Assembly (NCBI RefSeq): GCF_026625705.1
Contig: NZ_CP113059.1
Span: 2,604,001-2,668,000, forward strand
DNA from: Pedobacter sp. SL55
GTDB lineage: Bacteria; Bacteroidota; Bacteroidia; Sphingobacteriales; Sphingobacteriaceae
DNA length: 64,000 bases
Reading direction: 5' to 3'
Positions within the stretch are counted from its first letter, which is position 1; each line of letters begins with the position of its first letter. Shown piece after piece: positions 42,910 to 51,452 of the stretch. A program made the translations under genes and the position numbers. The notes beneath the pieces were generated by a model. It ran no database searches and was not told the DNA's origin. It worked only from the letters and a program-made list of their open reading frames with translations.

Positions 42910-44207
42910 TCTTCTTTTTGTTCTTCTACAGGCATGGTCAAAGCTTCTACAATCGCGTTCATAATATCGCCAATGTTGTTAGGGTTCACAATAATGGCAT
43001 CGTTAAGCTCTTTAGAAGCACCGGCCATTTCGCTTAAAATCAATACACCTGTGTCGTCTCTTCTGCTGGCCACGTATTCCTTACTTACCAAGTTCATGCC
43101 ATCTCTCATTGGTGTTACCAAGCAAATATCAGCTACGCTATACATCGCCGAAAGTGTTTCTATAGGAAAAGAGCGGTAGAAATAATTAATCGGCACCCAG
43201 TCTAAGGTTCTATATTTTGCGTTGATATTACCCACCAACTGGTCGATTTTCTCTTTGAGTTCCTTGTATTGTGGCACAGTATCTCTAGATGGCACCACAA
43301 TCATGAATAAACTGATTTCTCCGATAAATTTTGGGTTCAACTGTAGCAGTAATTCGAAAGCCCTAATACGTTCTAAAATACCTTTACTGTAATCCAGTCT
43401 ATCGATAGATAGTGCAATTCTACCACTTTTTTCGCTATTAAAGTTGTCTATTTCTGCCAATACCTGTCGTTGTAACGGTAGCTTCTCAAATTTATCGTAA
43501 TCTATACCCATGGGGAAAGGTTCTACAATAATTTGACGGTTATTTTTAGAAATTACATTTGACGAGAAAGTAACCGGGGTAAGCCTAGAGGCAGCACTTA
43601 AAAAATGGCGAACATCATCATAAGTATGAAAACCAATTAAATCTGCACCCAACATTCCTTCAATTAATTTATCTCGCCACGGAATTAGTCTGAAAATCTC
43701 GAAAGATGGAAAGGGAATATGTTGAAAAAATCCGATAGTAGTATCTGTTAGGCGCTCTCTTAATAACGACGGTAGGCACAAAAGTTGGTAATCTTGTATC
43801 CATATTTTATCGCCTTCGTTAAAAGCATTTTGTGTTGCCGCTGCAAATTTTTCATTTACAGTAACATAACTGTCCCAATAGGCTTGTTCAAAGCGGGCGT
43901 AGGTAACCAAGTAATGAAAAACTGGCCACAACACTTCGTTAGAGAAACCTTCGTAGAAAAGATTAATTTCTTCTTGCGTTAAAAATACTGGTATTAAATT
44001 TAGTGTTGCTAATTGCTTTGCAATTTCTGGTTGGTCTTTTTCGGGAATATCTATGCCGGGCCAACCCACCCAAAGCATACTGCCGCTTTTGTAAACGTCG
44101 CCAAGTCCAGTAGCTAATCCGCCCTCGCTCTTCTTTAAAACGTATTTTCCCTTGTTTTTACTGATTTTTACGGGTAGTCTATTCGAAATAATAATTGTTC
44201 TGCTCAT
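42900..44207 (-). CDS. otsA: Trehalose-6-phosphate synthase part of a split bifunctional enzyme
   Basis: A 435-codon GT20 enzyme that joins UDP-glucose and glucose-6-phosphate. Motifs: IISNRLPVKI and SEGGLATGL at the N-terminus, IWIQDYQLLCLPSLLRERL, IGFFQHIPFPSFEIF, DLIGFHTYDDVRHFL, ALSIDRLDYSKGI and the nucleotide-sugar site TPMRDGMNLVSKEYVA with VLILSEMAGASKEL. The frame ends prematurely at MPVEEQKEECN; the true C-terminal helix continues in the next frame (QLMRALVSKFNVKRW). No promoter element is obvious in the 185-base gap upstream, which contains two GGGCGAAA palindromes. Confidence 0.93.
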   Translation of the reverse strand: MSRTIIISNRLPVKISKNKGKYVLKKSEGGLATGLGDVYKSGSMLWVGWPGIDIPEKDQPEIAKQLATLNLIPVFLTQEEINLFYEGFSNEVLWPVFHYLVTYARFEQAYWDSYVTVNEKFAAATQNAFNEGDKIWIQDYQLLCLPSLLRERLTDTTIGFFQHIPFPSFEIFRLIPWRDKLIEGMLGADLIGFHTYDDVRHFLSAASRLTPVTFSSNVISKNNRQIIVEPFPMGIDYDKFEKLPLQRQVLAEIDNFNSEKSGRIALSIDRLDYSKGILERIRAFELLLQLNPKFIGEISLFMIVVPSRDTVPQYKELKEKIDQLVGNINAKYRTLDWVPINYFYRSFPIETLSAMYSVADICLVTPMRDGMNLVSKEYVASRRDDTGVLILSEMAGASKELNDAIIVNPNNIGDIMNAIVEALTMPVEEQKEECN

Positions 44208-44263
44208 GCTTTTATCTTAAGTATCCTATATATAAAAAGGTTTTTAAAGTCTTTTTGTTTGTT

Positions 44264-44343
44264 GGGGCGAAATATTTTTCGCCCATTTAGGGTGGTGGTT
44301 GGAGCAGCCGAAGTAGCTAGGGCGAAATATTTTTCGCCCGTAC
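44264..44343. repeat. Two GGGCGAAATATTTTTCGCCC palindromes
   Basis: Copies at 44264-44284 and 44320-44343 match the element at 38977-39001 apart from one base pair in the centre. Confidence 0.85.
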
Positions 44344-44380
44344 GCTAATATGCTAAAGCAATTTAATTTTTTAATAAAGC

Positions 44381-44388
44381 TATCTTTG
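44381..44388 (+). promoter_or_regulatory. TAnnTTTG element four bases before the BtuF-like start
   Basis: TATCTTTG ends at 44388 and the ATG is at 44393, so transcription would begin at or just after the start codon (leaderless). Confidence 0.5.
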
Positions 44389-44392
44389 TCTA

Positions 44393-45169
44393 ATGCAAAA
44401 GTCTTTTACAGATCATCTCGGCAATGCAATTACAATTAATTATCCTCCTAAAAGGATAATATCTATTGTACCCTCGCAAACCGAGCTGCTTTTTGATTTA
44501 GGTTTAGATGAAGAAGTGGTGGGCATTACCAAATTCTGCATACATCCGATAGAGAAATTTGCATCGAAAGCTAAAGTTGGTGGAACTAAAAAACTGCAAA
44601 TCGAAAAAATTAGAGATTTAAAGCCAGACCTTATTATTGGCAATAAAGAAGAAAATAGCAAAGCTTATATTGAGCTATTGCAACAGGAGTTTCCGGTTTG
44701 GATGAGTGATATCTACAACCTGGAAGATGCCATGCAGACGATTACCGATATAGGTGCTTTGGTAGATCGACAACCAGAAGCCACCTACTTAAACCATTTA
44801 ATTAATGCTGGTTTTAGAGATTTGCAAACTTTGGCAGTAGAGAAAAAGATTGATCAAACCGTAGCTTACTTAATTTGGAAAGACCCATATATGGCTGCTG
44901 GAAGAAATACCTTTATTGATGATGTTTTAAGAAAGATTGGATTAACAAATGTCATTACTGAAACTAGATATCCCGAAAGTCAGCTCTTGCAACTCGTAAC
45001 ACTTAACCCGCAACTCTTATTCCTGTCCTCAGAACCTTATCCTTTCAAAGAGAAGCACATCGAAGAAATTCAATCAGTTTTGCCGAGTACTAAGGGTGAT
45101 TTTGGTAGATGGCGAAATGTTTTCTTGGTACGGCAGCCGTTTGGTGAAAGCTGTTCAATACTTTTTTGA
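44393..45169 (+). CDS. BtuF-like helical-backbone metal/vitamin-binding protein (C-terminus frameshifted)
   Basis: A 258-codon frame of the cobalamin/iron-siderophore substrate-binding family: KRIISIVPSQTELLFDLGLDEEVVGITKFC, KVGGTKKLQIEKIRDLKPDLIIGNKEEN and NTFIDDVLRKIGLTNVI. No signal peptide is visible, as in several Bacteroidetes homologues. The last 27 residues are out of frame: removing one G of the GGG at 45090-45092 restores PSTKVILVDGEMFSWYGSRL and a natural end at 45197. No ABC permease or ATPase lies next to it. The ligand could be cobalamin or a metal chelate. Confidence 0.8.
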   Translation: MQKSFTDHLGNAITINYPPKRIISIVPSQTELLFDLGLDEEVVGITKFCIHPIEKFASKAKVGGTKKLQIEKIRDLKPDLIIGNKEENSKAYIELLQQEFPVWMSDIYNLEDAMQTITDIGALVDRQPEATYLNHLINAGFRDLQTLAVEKKIDQTVAYLIWKDPYMAAGRNTFIDDVLRKIGLTNVITETRYPESQLLQLVTLNPQLLFLSSEPYPFKEKHIEEIQSVLPSTKGDFGRWRNVFLVRQPFGESCSILF

Positions 45170-45260
45170 GTTTCAAAATCAACTAATTGAAAAATAAATA
45201 CACTCTTTTATTTTTAAAATAATTTAAAAATTATAATTTAGTTTTTAAAATTTTGAAAAT

Positions 45261-45770
45261 ATGCGTCGATTAATATTTGGCTTTGCCGTAGTTGGATTAA
45301 GTAATTTAGCTGCATGCGGAGTTAACAAAACTCAATCATTAACCAGCAATAAAGACATCGTTATACTTAATGAGGTATTGCCAGAGAAACAAAAGCCATG
45401 TTTTGCTGGTGCTTATTATCGCAAATTAGTTTCTAGTCATGATTACTGGCGAGGCATAGAAGGAACAGTTGTTTTGCCTACTATTGTTTTTGATGAGGAT
45501 AGAAAACATCCAAAAAAAACAGGACAGTATTTAGATAATCCTTCGATTTATTTAGGTGGCAGTATGGGTAACCAAGAAACAGATATCGGCTTAACCTGGG
45601 AAGTAGTTAAAGAAGAAAATGGTCAAATATCTAAATCCAGAAAAGCATTTAGACCTTTTTTACGCCGAACGGAACATGAGAGTGGACAAAAATCAGTGTT
45701 TGAGAATGCGCCTGCTCAAAAAGAATATTACTGGTATCCGGGGAAGAAGTTAAAATGTCTTTGCTGTTGA
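45261..45770 (+). pseudogene. Lipoprotein of unknown function, N-terminal fragment
   Basis: 170 codons with a lipoprotein signal (MRRLIFGFAVVGLSNLAAC, lipobox NLAAC). The frame ends at PGKKLKCLCC, but one extra G in the GGGG near 45741-45744 would give PGEEVKMSLLLIADKK and run on into the next frame. The two fragments then form one 290-residue protein. I do not recognise the family. Either a frameshift mutation or a homopolymer error explains the break. Confidence 0.6.
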
Positions 45771-46132
45771 TTGCAGATAAAAAAGTGCGCTTTGTGGTAG
45801 AAGGCGCAGGCAAGAAATTTGAACGAGATTTTACTTGTGATGGTTATTTGTTAAATGCTGTTGGAGAATTTAAACGTGTAAACGCAATAGACCAAGTAGC
45901 CAATGAGGGGAAGCCGGTGCAAGCTACTAAAACTAAGGTGTTAAATGCCGAGTGGAAAGAAACTAGCCTGTTTAGGTTAATTAAAAATGAAATCGTAACC
46001 GTACCATTTAAAAAAACTAGATATACAGAAATGATGTGTCCTGCTGCTGTTCATTTTGACGTAAGGGCAAATTCAAATCAAATAGCAAAAGGAGCAGAGG
46101 TATTGTCTATAAGCGGTGTATCTTATCGTTAG
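45755..46132 (+). pseudogene. Lipoprotein of unknown function, C-terminal fragment
   Basis: 125 codons in the +1 frame relative to the N-terminal fragment, with beta-rich stretches (VRFVVEGAGKKFERDFTCDG, HFDVRANSNQIAKGAEVLSISG). The apparent ATG is internal to the reconstructed gene and has no promoter of its own. There is no terminator before the tRNA promoter at 46227. Confidence 0.55.
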
Positions 46133-46226
46133 AAATTATTTCTACTGAATATGAATGGGTTAGGTTTTTATAAGAAATAAAATGAAAATTTTTCTGCAAA
46201 TGTTGCGAAATAACCAATGTAATTTC

Positions 46227-46234
46227 TATCTTTG
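46227..46234 (+). promoter_or_regulatory. tRNA-Leu promoter
   Basis: TATCTTTG with TTG at 46203-46205, 21 bases upstream; the tRNA begins 23 bases later. Confidence 0.65.
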
Positions 46235-46256
46235 CAGTCCTAAATACATCCTAACT

Positions 46257-46338
46257 GCGGAAGTGGCGTAATTGGTAGCCGCACCAGACTTAGGATCTGG
46301 CGCTTCACGGCGTGGGGGTTCGAGTCCCTTCTTCCGCA
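46257..46338 (+). tRNA. tRNA-Leu (anticodon TAG)
   Basis: An 82-base class II tRNA without encoded CCA. The acceptor stem GCGGAAG pairs with CTTCCGC, with discriminator A. The anticodon stem CCAGA/TCTGG closes the loop CTTAGGA, giving anticodon TAG at 46291-46293 (reads CUA/CUG leucine codons). The variable arm (CGCTTCACGGCG region) and T-arm GGGGG-TTCGAGT-CCCTT fit. A terminator follows. Confidence 0.97.
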
Positions 46339-46351
46339 CTAAAGATAAAGG

Positions 46352-46379
46352 CCGTTCCGATACACATCGGGACGGTTTT
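46352..46379 (+). terminator. Terminator after tRNA-Leu
   Basis: CCGTTCCGAT pairs with ATCGGGACGG (one G-U) over a four-base loop, followed by TTTT. Confidence 0.85.
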
Positions 46380-46498
46380 ATTTTAAAAAGACATTGATAA
46401 AGAAATAAACAGAAATCGATGTGTGCTTTTGGACTAGCTTTTTGTCTCAAATCTCATATCTTCCCAAAGGGATGCCTTTGGCACAAAACTATATCTAA

Positions 46499-47845
46499 AT
46501 GAATATTACACAGGAAAAAGTTGACGATTTAAATGCTTTAGTAAAAATTACTTTAGCCCCTGAAGATTACACTCCAAACGTAGAGAAAGCGATTAAGGAG
46601 CAGGCTAAAAAAGCTAATTTACCAGGTTTCCGTAAAGGAATGGTGCCAGCTGCACACATCAAAAGAATGTACGGTAAAAGCATTTTGGTAGAAGAAATCA
46701 ACAATATGTTGAACGAAAACATCTCAAAATATCTTACAGATAACAACGTTGAGATTTTAGGTCAACCTTTGCCTGTGCAAGAAGAGGATGGTGCCTATAA
46801 CTGGGATTACAACGATACTTTCAACTTTTCTTACGAGTTAGGTTTAGCTCCAGCTGTTGATATCGAAGTTTCTTCTAAAGATAAATTTACGCACTATAAC
46901 GTTAAAGCCGATGAAGAAACGTTAAATGAGCGTATCAAAAATATCCGTAAGAGCTATGGTAAAATGACAAACCCTGAGGTTGCTGCTGAGGGTGATGTGC
47001 TTTACGCCGAATTGAAGCAATTAGCTAACGACGGTTCTGAGTTTGAAGGCGGTATTGTTGCTACTGGCTCTATCCGTTTAGATTTAATAACCGACAAGAA
47101 AATCTTAAAAACCTTAGTTGGTGTTAAAAAAGACGATACTTTTGAGCTTGATGTAAACAAAGCTTTTGGCGGCGATGCTGCTGCAATTGCTAAATTGTTA
47201 AACATTAGCGAAGAGGATGCTGTTGAGTTGAAATCTAAATTCTCGGTAACTGTTAAAAACGTTAACCGTTTAGAAGAGGCTGATTTAAACCAAGAGTTTT
47301 TTGATAAAATCTTTGGTGCTGATGCTGTAAAAGACGAAGCTGGTTTCACTGCTAAAATTACAGAAGAGATTGAGGCAATGTTTAAGCAAGATGCTGATCG
47401 TAAATTACAAAACGATATTTATGCGCAGTTAACTGAGCAAACTAAAATGCAATTGCCAGATGAGTTTTTACGTAAATGGTTAAAAGCTACTAACGAAAAA
47501 CTAACTGACGAAGAGTTAGCTCAAGGTTATGATGATTTCGCTAAAAACTTAAAATGGACTTTGATCGAAAATAAAATCATTAAAGACAACGACATCAAAA
47601 TTGAATATACTGACGTTTTAGAAGCTGCTAAGCAACGTTTAGATGCGCAATTTAGAATGTACAGCCCAACTCCACTTCCAGAAGATCAATTGGCACAATA
47701 TGCGGCTAACTTCTTGCAAGAAAGAGAAAATGCTAACCGTATTTTCGAAGAGGTAAAAGCATTGAAAGTTTTCGATTATATCAAATCGGTAGCTACTTTA
47801 AACGAAAAAGAAATTGCTTACAATAAGTTTACGGAGTTGAAGTAA
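46499..47845 (+). CDS. tig: Trigger factor
   Basis: Ribosome-bound chaperone and prolyl isomerase (448 aa) that receives nascent chains at the exit tunnel. The ribosome-binding N-terminus contains the signature LPGFRKGMVPAAHIKRMYG (G-F-R-x-G-x-x-P) at about residues 41-60, with ILVEEINNMLNENISKYL after it. The central PPIase region is divergent, and the helical C-terminal chaperone arms (MFKQDADRKLQNDIYAQL, LPDEFLRKWLKATNEKL) complete it. It would normally lie next to clpP and clpX; here a small gene separates them. Confidence 0.96.
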   Translation: MNITQEKVDDLNALVKITLAPEDYTPNVEKAIKEQAKKANLPGFRKGMVPAAHIKRMYGKSILVEEINNMLNENISKYLTDNNVEILGQPLPVQEEDGAYNWDYNDTFNFSYELGLAPAVDIEVSSKDKFTHYNVKADEETLNERIKNIRKSYGKMTNPEVAAEGDVLYAELKQLANDGSEFEGGIVATGSIRLDLITDKKILKTLVGVKKDDTFELDVNKAFGGDAAAIAKLLNISEEDAVELKSKFSVTVKNVNRLEEADLNQEFFDKIFGADAVKDEAGFTAKITEEIEAMFKQDADRKLQNDIYAQLTEQTKMQLPDEFLRKWLKATNEKLTDEELAQGYDDFAKNLKWTLIENKIIKDNDIKIEYTDVLEAAKQRLDAQFRMYSPTPLPEDQLAQYAANFLQERENANRIFEEVKALKVFDYIKSVATLNEKEIAYNKFTELK

Positions 47846-47850
47846 AAGAT

Positions 47851-47876
47851 AAGAGTTTGGCGATTGGCGTTTAGCG
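47851..47876. repeat. Left flank of the four-helix-bundle cassette
   Basis: TTTGGCGATTGGCGTTTAGCG (47856-47876) is similar in inverted orientation to AAACGCCAAACGCCAAACGC at 48317-48336, on the other side of the small gene. Confidence 0.45.
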
Positions 47877-47930
47877 ATGCCGTGTAACTCGCCAAATGTT
47901 TGTAAATTGGCTAATCATTTACCTATTGAT

Positions 47931-48290
47931 ATGAGCCAATTTAAATTTCAAGCTTTGGAAGTTTGGCAATTAGCCATCGCAATTACAGACAAATTGTTAG
48001 ACATAGCTGACCGTTTGTCAGAAGATAAGAAATACAGATTTGCAGAGCAGCTCAATGGGGCTGCTCTTAGCATATCTAATAATATAGCCGAAGATTCAGG
48101 GTCTATTTCAAACAAGGAATTCGCTCATTATTTGAATATTGCACATCGATCGGTATTCGAGAATGCAAATATTTTAGTAGTATTGGAACGTAGAAAGATA
48201 ATTTCTGACAACGAATTAATTTATTATCTAGAGGAATTAGATAAATTGGCACGAAAATTAACAAACCTTAGAAAATATTTGCTCAAATAA
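47931..48290 (+). CDS. Four-helix-bundle protein of the 23S-intervening-sequence (IVP/S23) family
   Basis: A 119-residue protein from ATG 47931. The family is clear: FQALEVWQLAIAITDKLLDIA (W-Q-x-A), the conserved YRFAEQLNGAALSISNNIAEDSG (R-F-x-x-Q-L-x-x-A-x-S-x-x-x-N-I-A-E), and FAHYLNIAHRSVFENANIL. Relatives are encoded within 23S rRNA intervening sequences, and the accessory protein Avd of diversity-generating retroelements has the same fold; free-standing copies are scattered in Bacteroidetes with no settled function. It is inserted between tig and clpP and flanked by related GGCGTTT repeats, suggesting a mobile cassette. Confidence 0.9.
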   Translation: MSQFKFQALEVWQLAIAITDKLLDIADRLSEDKKYRFAEQLNGAALSISNNIAEDSGSISNKEFAHYLNIAHRSVFENANILVVLERRKIISDNELIYYLEELDKLARKLTNLRKYLLK

Positions 48291-48316
48291 CAATATCGTC
48301 TGGCCTAGGCATAATG

Positions 48317-48341
48317 AAACGCCAAACGCCAAACGCTAATC
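48317..48341. repeat. Right flank of the four-helix-bundle cassette
   Basis: AAACGCCAAACGCCAAACGC, a short tandem of AAACGCC, is the inverted counterpart of 47856-47876. Confidence 0.45.
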
Positions 48342-48353
48342 GAAAAACGTATC

Positions 48354-49040
48354 ATGAAAATAGACAAAGACGAATTTAGAAAATATGCCGTTAAACACCA
48401 TAGAATTAACGGATTAAACGTAGATAGATTTATTGGTGCAACTAATAATTCTCCGAAAGGCATGACGCCTTACATTATTGAAGAGCGCCAATTAAACGTA
48501 GCACAAATGGACGTGTTTTCTCGTTTAATGATGGATCGTATCATCTTTTTAGGTGATGCAGTTTATGATCAAAATGCAAACATCATTCAAGCACAGTTGT
48601 TGTTCTTGCAATCGGTAGATGCAGATAGGGATATCCAAATCTATATCAACTCTCCCGGTGGTTCGGTTTATGCAGGTTTAGGTATTTACGATACCATGCA
48701 GTACATCACACCAGATGTGGCCACCATTTGTACAGGTATGGCGGCATCAATGGGGGCGGTTTTATTGGTAGCCGGTGCTAAAGGCAAACGTGCAGCGTTA
48801 AAACACTCTAGAGTAATGATCCACCAACCTTCGGGCGGGGCACAAGGTGTAGCGTCAGATATGGAAATCAATTTGAGAGAGATGCTTAAATTGAAAAAAG
48901 AATTATATGACATTATTTCATCACACTCTGGACAATCTTACGAGTGGGTAGAAAAAGCATCTGATCGTGATTATTGGATGACCTCTACCGAAGCGAAAGA
49001 ATTTGGAATGATTGATGAAGTATTAGGCGGAACAAAATAA
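48354..49040 (+). CDS. clpP: ATP-dependent Clp protease proteolytic subunit
   Basis: Serine peptidase (228 aa) that forms the double-heptamer chamber fed by ClpX. The catalytic triad is visible: Ser in ICTGMAASMGAVLL, His in RVMIHQPSGGAQG and Asp in KASDRDYWM. The substrate-binding strand reads IQIYINSPGGSVYAGLGIYDTMQYI. An N-terminal extension of about 35 residues precedes the conserved core, common in this phylum and possibly processed. It precedes clpX in the same direction, with a palindrome between. Confidence 0.97.
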   Translation: MKIDKDEFRKYAVKHHRINGLNVDRFIGATNNSPKGMTPYIIEERQLNVAQMDVFSRLMMDRIIFLGDAVYDQNANIIQAQLLFLQSVDADRDIQIYINSPGGSVYAGLGIYDTMQYITPDVATICTGMAASMGAVLLVAGAKGKRAALKHSRVMIHQPSGGAQGVASDMEINLREMLKLKKELYDIISSHSGQSYEWVEKASDRDYWMTSTEAKEFGMIDEVLGGTK

Positions 49041-49045
49041 AATAG

Positions 49046-49107
49046 TTGCGGGTTACGAGTTAAAAGTTGTAGGTCTAGGCCGGCACAACTCATAACACGT
49101 AACCCGT
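49046..49107. repeat. Inverted repeat between clpP and clpX
   Basis: GCGGGTTACGAGTTAAAAGTTGT and ACAACTCATAACACGTAACCCG are imperfect inverses around a 15-base core. It would lie inside a clpP-clpX transcript. Confidence 0.6.
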
Positions 49108-49127
49108 AGCTCATAACAAAAATAAAA

Positions 49128-50366
49128 ATGGCTAGACAAAGTAAAGATTCACACTGTTCGTTTTGTGGCACTCCTAAAAGCGAAACCTTAATGTTAATTG
49201 AGGGTTTGGATGCGTACATCTGTGATAAATGCGTTACCCAAGCCAATGTGTTGCTAGCGCAAGAACTAGGAAGTAAAAAAGGTAAAGCGTTTGACGAATC
49301 GTTTAAACTGCTTAAGCCTGCCGAAATTAAAGCGCATTTGGATCAGTATGTAATTGGACAATATGATGCTAAAAAAGTGCTTTCTGTAGCGGTGTATAAC
49401 CATTACAAACGTTTAAGCCAGAAGATAGACAAAGATGAAGTAGAGATTGAAAAATCTAACATTATGTTGGTTGGCGAAACAGGTACTGGTAAAACACTTT
49501 TGGCTAAAACCATTGCTAAAATACTTCACGTACCATTTTGTATTGTTGATGCTACAGTTTTAACTGAAGCTGGTTACGTAGGCGAGGATGTAGAAAGTAT
49601 TTTAACCCGCTTGTTACAAGCTGCTGATTATGATGTGGCTTCGGCAGAGCGTGGCATTGTTTATATTGATGAAGTAGATAAAGTTGCTCGTAAAAGCGAC
49701 AATCCATCGATAACCAGGGACGTAAGTGGCGAAGGTGTGCAGCAAGCTTTATTAAAAATTTTGGAAGGAACCATTGTTAACGTACCACCTCAGGGCGGTA
49801 GGAAACATCCAGACCAGAAAATGATTGCGGTAAACACCAATAACATTCTTTTTATATGCGGTGGCGCTTTTGATGGTATAGAAAGAAAAATTGCTAACAG
49901 ATTGCGTACCCAGGCCGTAGGTTACAAAGTGAAGAAAGAGGAAGCCGATATCGATTTTAAGAACTTGTATAAGTACATTACGCCGCAAGATCTAAAATCT
50001 TTTGGTCTAATTCCAGAACTAATTGGACGTATTCCGGTACTAACGCATTTGGTGCCTTTAGATAAAGCCGCATTGCGTAATATCTTAACAGAACCTAAAA
50101 ATTCGTTAACAAAGCAATATGTGAAGCTTTTCAATTATGAAAATGTAAAGCTCAAGTTTGATGACGAAGTATTGGAATTTATTGTAGATAAAGCGATGGA
50201 ATTTAAACTTGGGGCAAGGGGATTAAGATCTATTTGCGAATCGATAATGCTGGATGCCATGTATGACACCCCATCTGAAACAGATGTAAAAGAGTTGGAG
50301 ATTACACTAGCTTATGCTAAAGAAAAGTTTGAGAAATCTGATTTCAAAAAACTTAAAGCAGCTTAA
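49128..50366 (+). CDS. clpX: ATP-dependent Clp protease ATP-binding subunit ClpX
   Basis: AAA+ unfoldase (412 aa) that delivers substrates to ClpP. The N-terminal zinc-binding domain has CSFCGTP and CDKCV (four Cys, about residues 8-36). Walker A is [19 protein letters not shown] near residue 117, Walker B is [14 protein letters not shown], the pore loop lies in [12 protein letters not shown], and the sensor/box VII region reads [11 protein letters not shown]. The C-terminal small domain has [20 protein letters not shown] (sensor 2 Arg). A terminator directly follows. Confidence 0.98.
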   Translation: MARQSKDSHCSFCGTPKSETLMLIEGLDAYICDKCVTQANVLLAQELGSKKGKAFDESFKLLKPAEIKAHLDQYVIGQYDAKKVLSVAVYNHYKRLSQKIDKDEVEIEKSNIMLVGETGTGKTLLAKTIAKILHVPFCIVDATVLTEAGYVGEDVESILTRLLQAADYDVASAERGIVYIDEVDKVARKSDNPSITRDVSGEGVQQALLKILEGTIVNVPPQGGRKHPDQKMIAVNTNNILFICGGAFDGIERKIANRLRTQAVGYKVKKEEADIDFKNLYKYITPQDLKSFGLIPELIGRIPVLTHLVPLDKAALRNILTEPKNSLTKQYVKLFNYENVKLKFDDEVLEFIVDKAMEFKLGARGLRSICESIMLDAMYDTPSETDVKELEITLAYAKEKFEKSDFKKLKAA

Positions 50367-50372
50367 AATATA

Positions 50373-50400
50373 AAATCCCGACTTGTTCGGGATTTTTTTA
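50373..50400 (+). terminator. Terminator after clpX
   Basis: AATCCCGA pairs with TCGGGATT, followed by seven T. Confidence 0.85.
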
Positions 50401-50427
50401 ACCTGTTGGTTTTGTAGTTGATGGCAC

Positions 50428-50465
50428 ATAGTTTATAGTCATTGACCATTAACTATGAACTATGA
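50428..50465. repeat. Short ATAGTT/AACTAT inverted repeat
   Basis: ATAGTTTATAGTCATTGACC followed by ATTAACTATGAACTATGAAC, a simple low-complexity inverted repeat upstream of the AMP nucleosidase gene. Confidence 0.45.
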
Positions 50466-50501
50466 ACAAAAATTTATAAATTTAAAAAAAGGAGAAAATG
50501 T

Positions 50502-51365
50502 ATGAATGAAGAAAAAGATGTAAAAAAAGATGAAGAAATCGTAAAGAAAGCGAAAAGAGTTAAAGAGGTTGAAACACCAGTAAGAAAGGGTTTAAAAACC
50601 AAAGAAGATATTGTGAAAAACTGGCTGCCCCGTTACACAGGTAGGCCATTGGATGAATTCGGTCAGTATATTTTGCTAACCAATTTCAGTAAGTACGTAT
50701 CGCTGTTTTCTGAATGGAATGACAATGCACCTATTTACGGCTTAGACAAACCAATGCAGAGTGTAACCGCCAACGGTATTACCATTATCAATTTTGGTAT
50801 GGGTAGCCCGCTTGCAGCTACCATGATGGATTTGCTAACTGCTATTCAGCCTAAAGCGGTATTGTTTTTGGGAAAATGTGGTGGTTTAAAGAAGAAAAAC
50901 CAAATTGGCGACTTGATCCTTCCTATTGCCGCAATTAGGGGAGAAGGAACGTCTAATGATTACTTACCTGCCGAAGTACCAGCTTTACCTGCCTTTGCTT
51001 TACAAAAAGCTATTTCTACAACTATTAGAGATCACTCTAGAGATTACTGGACTGGTACTTGTTATACCACCAACCGTAGGGTTTGGGAGCACGATAAAGA
51101 ATTTAAAAAGTATCTAAAAAGCTTGCGTGCCATGGCAGTAGACATGGAAACAGCTACGGTTTTTACCACTGGCTTTGCTAACAAAATTCCTACTGGAGCT
51201 TTGTTGTTAGTTTCAGACCAGCCAATGATACCCGAAGGAGTAAAAACAACCGAAAGTGATAGCTCGGTAACAGCTAACTATGTAGAAACACACCTAAGAA
51301 TAGGTATTGATTCGTTGAAACAATTGATCAACGGAGGTTTAACCGTTAAACACCTTCAGTTTTAA
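50502..51365 (+). CDS. amn: AMP nucleosidase (Bacteroidetes type)
   Basis: A 287-residue purine nucleosidase-fold protein that would cleave AMP to adenine and ribose-5-phosphate. After a Lys/Glu-rich, probably disordered N-terminus (1-45), the phosphorylase-type core shows GITIINFGMGSPLAATMMDLL, AVLFLGKCGGLKKKNQIGDLILPIAAIRGEG, and the nucleoside-binding MAVDMETATVFTTGFANKIPTGALLLVSDQPMIPEG (D-M-E-T/S motif). It is shorter than the E. coli enzyme, lacking that protein's N-terminal regulatory domain, as in other Bacteroidetes. It is monocistronic behind the clpX terminator. Confidence 0.9.
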   Translation: MNEEKDVKKDEEIVKKAKRVKEVETPVRKGLKTKEDIVKNWLPRYTGRPLDEFGQYILLTNFSKYVSLFSEWNDNAPIYGLDKPMQSVTANGITIINFGMGSPLAATMMDLLTAIQPKAVLFLGKCGGLKKKNQIGDLILPIAAIRGEGTSNDYLPAEVPALPAFALQKAISTTIRDHSRDYWTGTCYTTNRRVWEHDKEFKKYLKSLRAMAVDMETATVFTTGFANKIPTGALLLVSDQPMIPEGVKTTESDSSVTANYVETHLRIGIDSLKQLINGGLTVKHLQF

Positions 51366-51406
51366 TCGGCCCATTTGCATTTTGCAACACATGTTCCTAG
51401 TTAGAC

Positions 51407-51452
51407 TCTCGCCCCTTTAGGGGAGAGATGTCCAAAGGACAGAGAGGGGTTC
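51407..51452. repeat. Dispersed palindrome, CGCCCCTTTAGGGG family
   Basis: CTCGCCCCTTTAGGGGAGAG and the inner TGTCCAAAGGACA lead into GAGAGGGGTT. The block overlaps the end of the sixA gene and resembles 30321-30370. Confidence 0.7.

Noticed and set aside
42900..42925. Confirmed programmed -1 frameshift in otsA/otsB
   Set aside because: The run is CAAAAAG, not a full A AAA AAG slippery heptamer, and no stimulatory stem was seen; indel or sequencing error is at least as likely.
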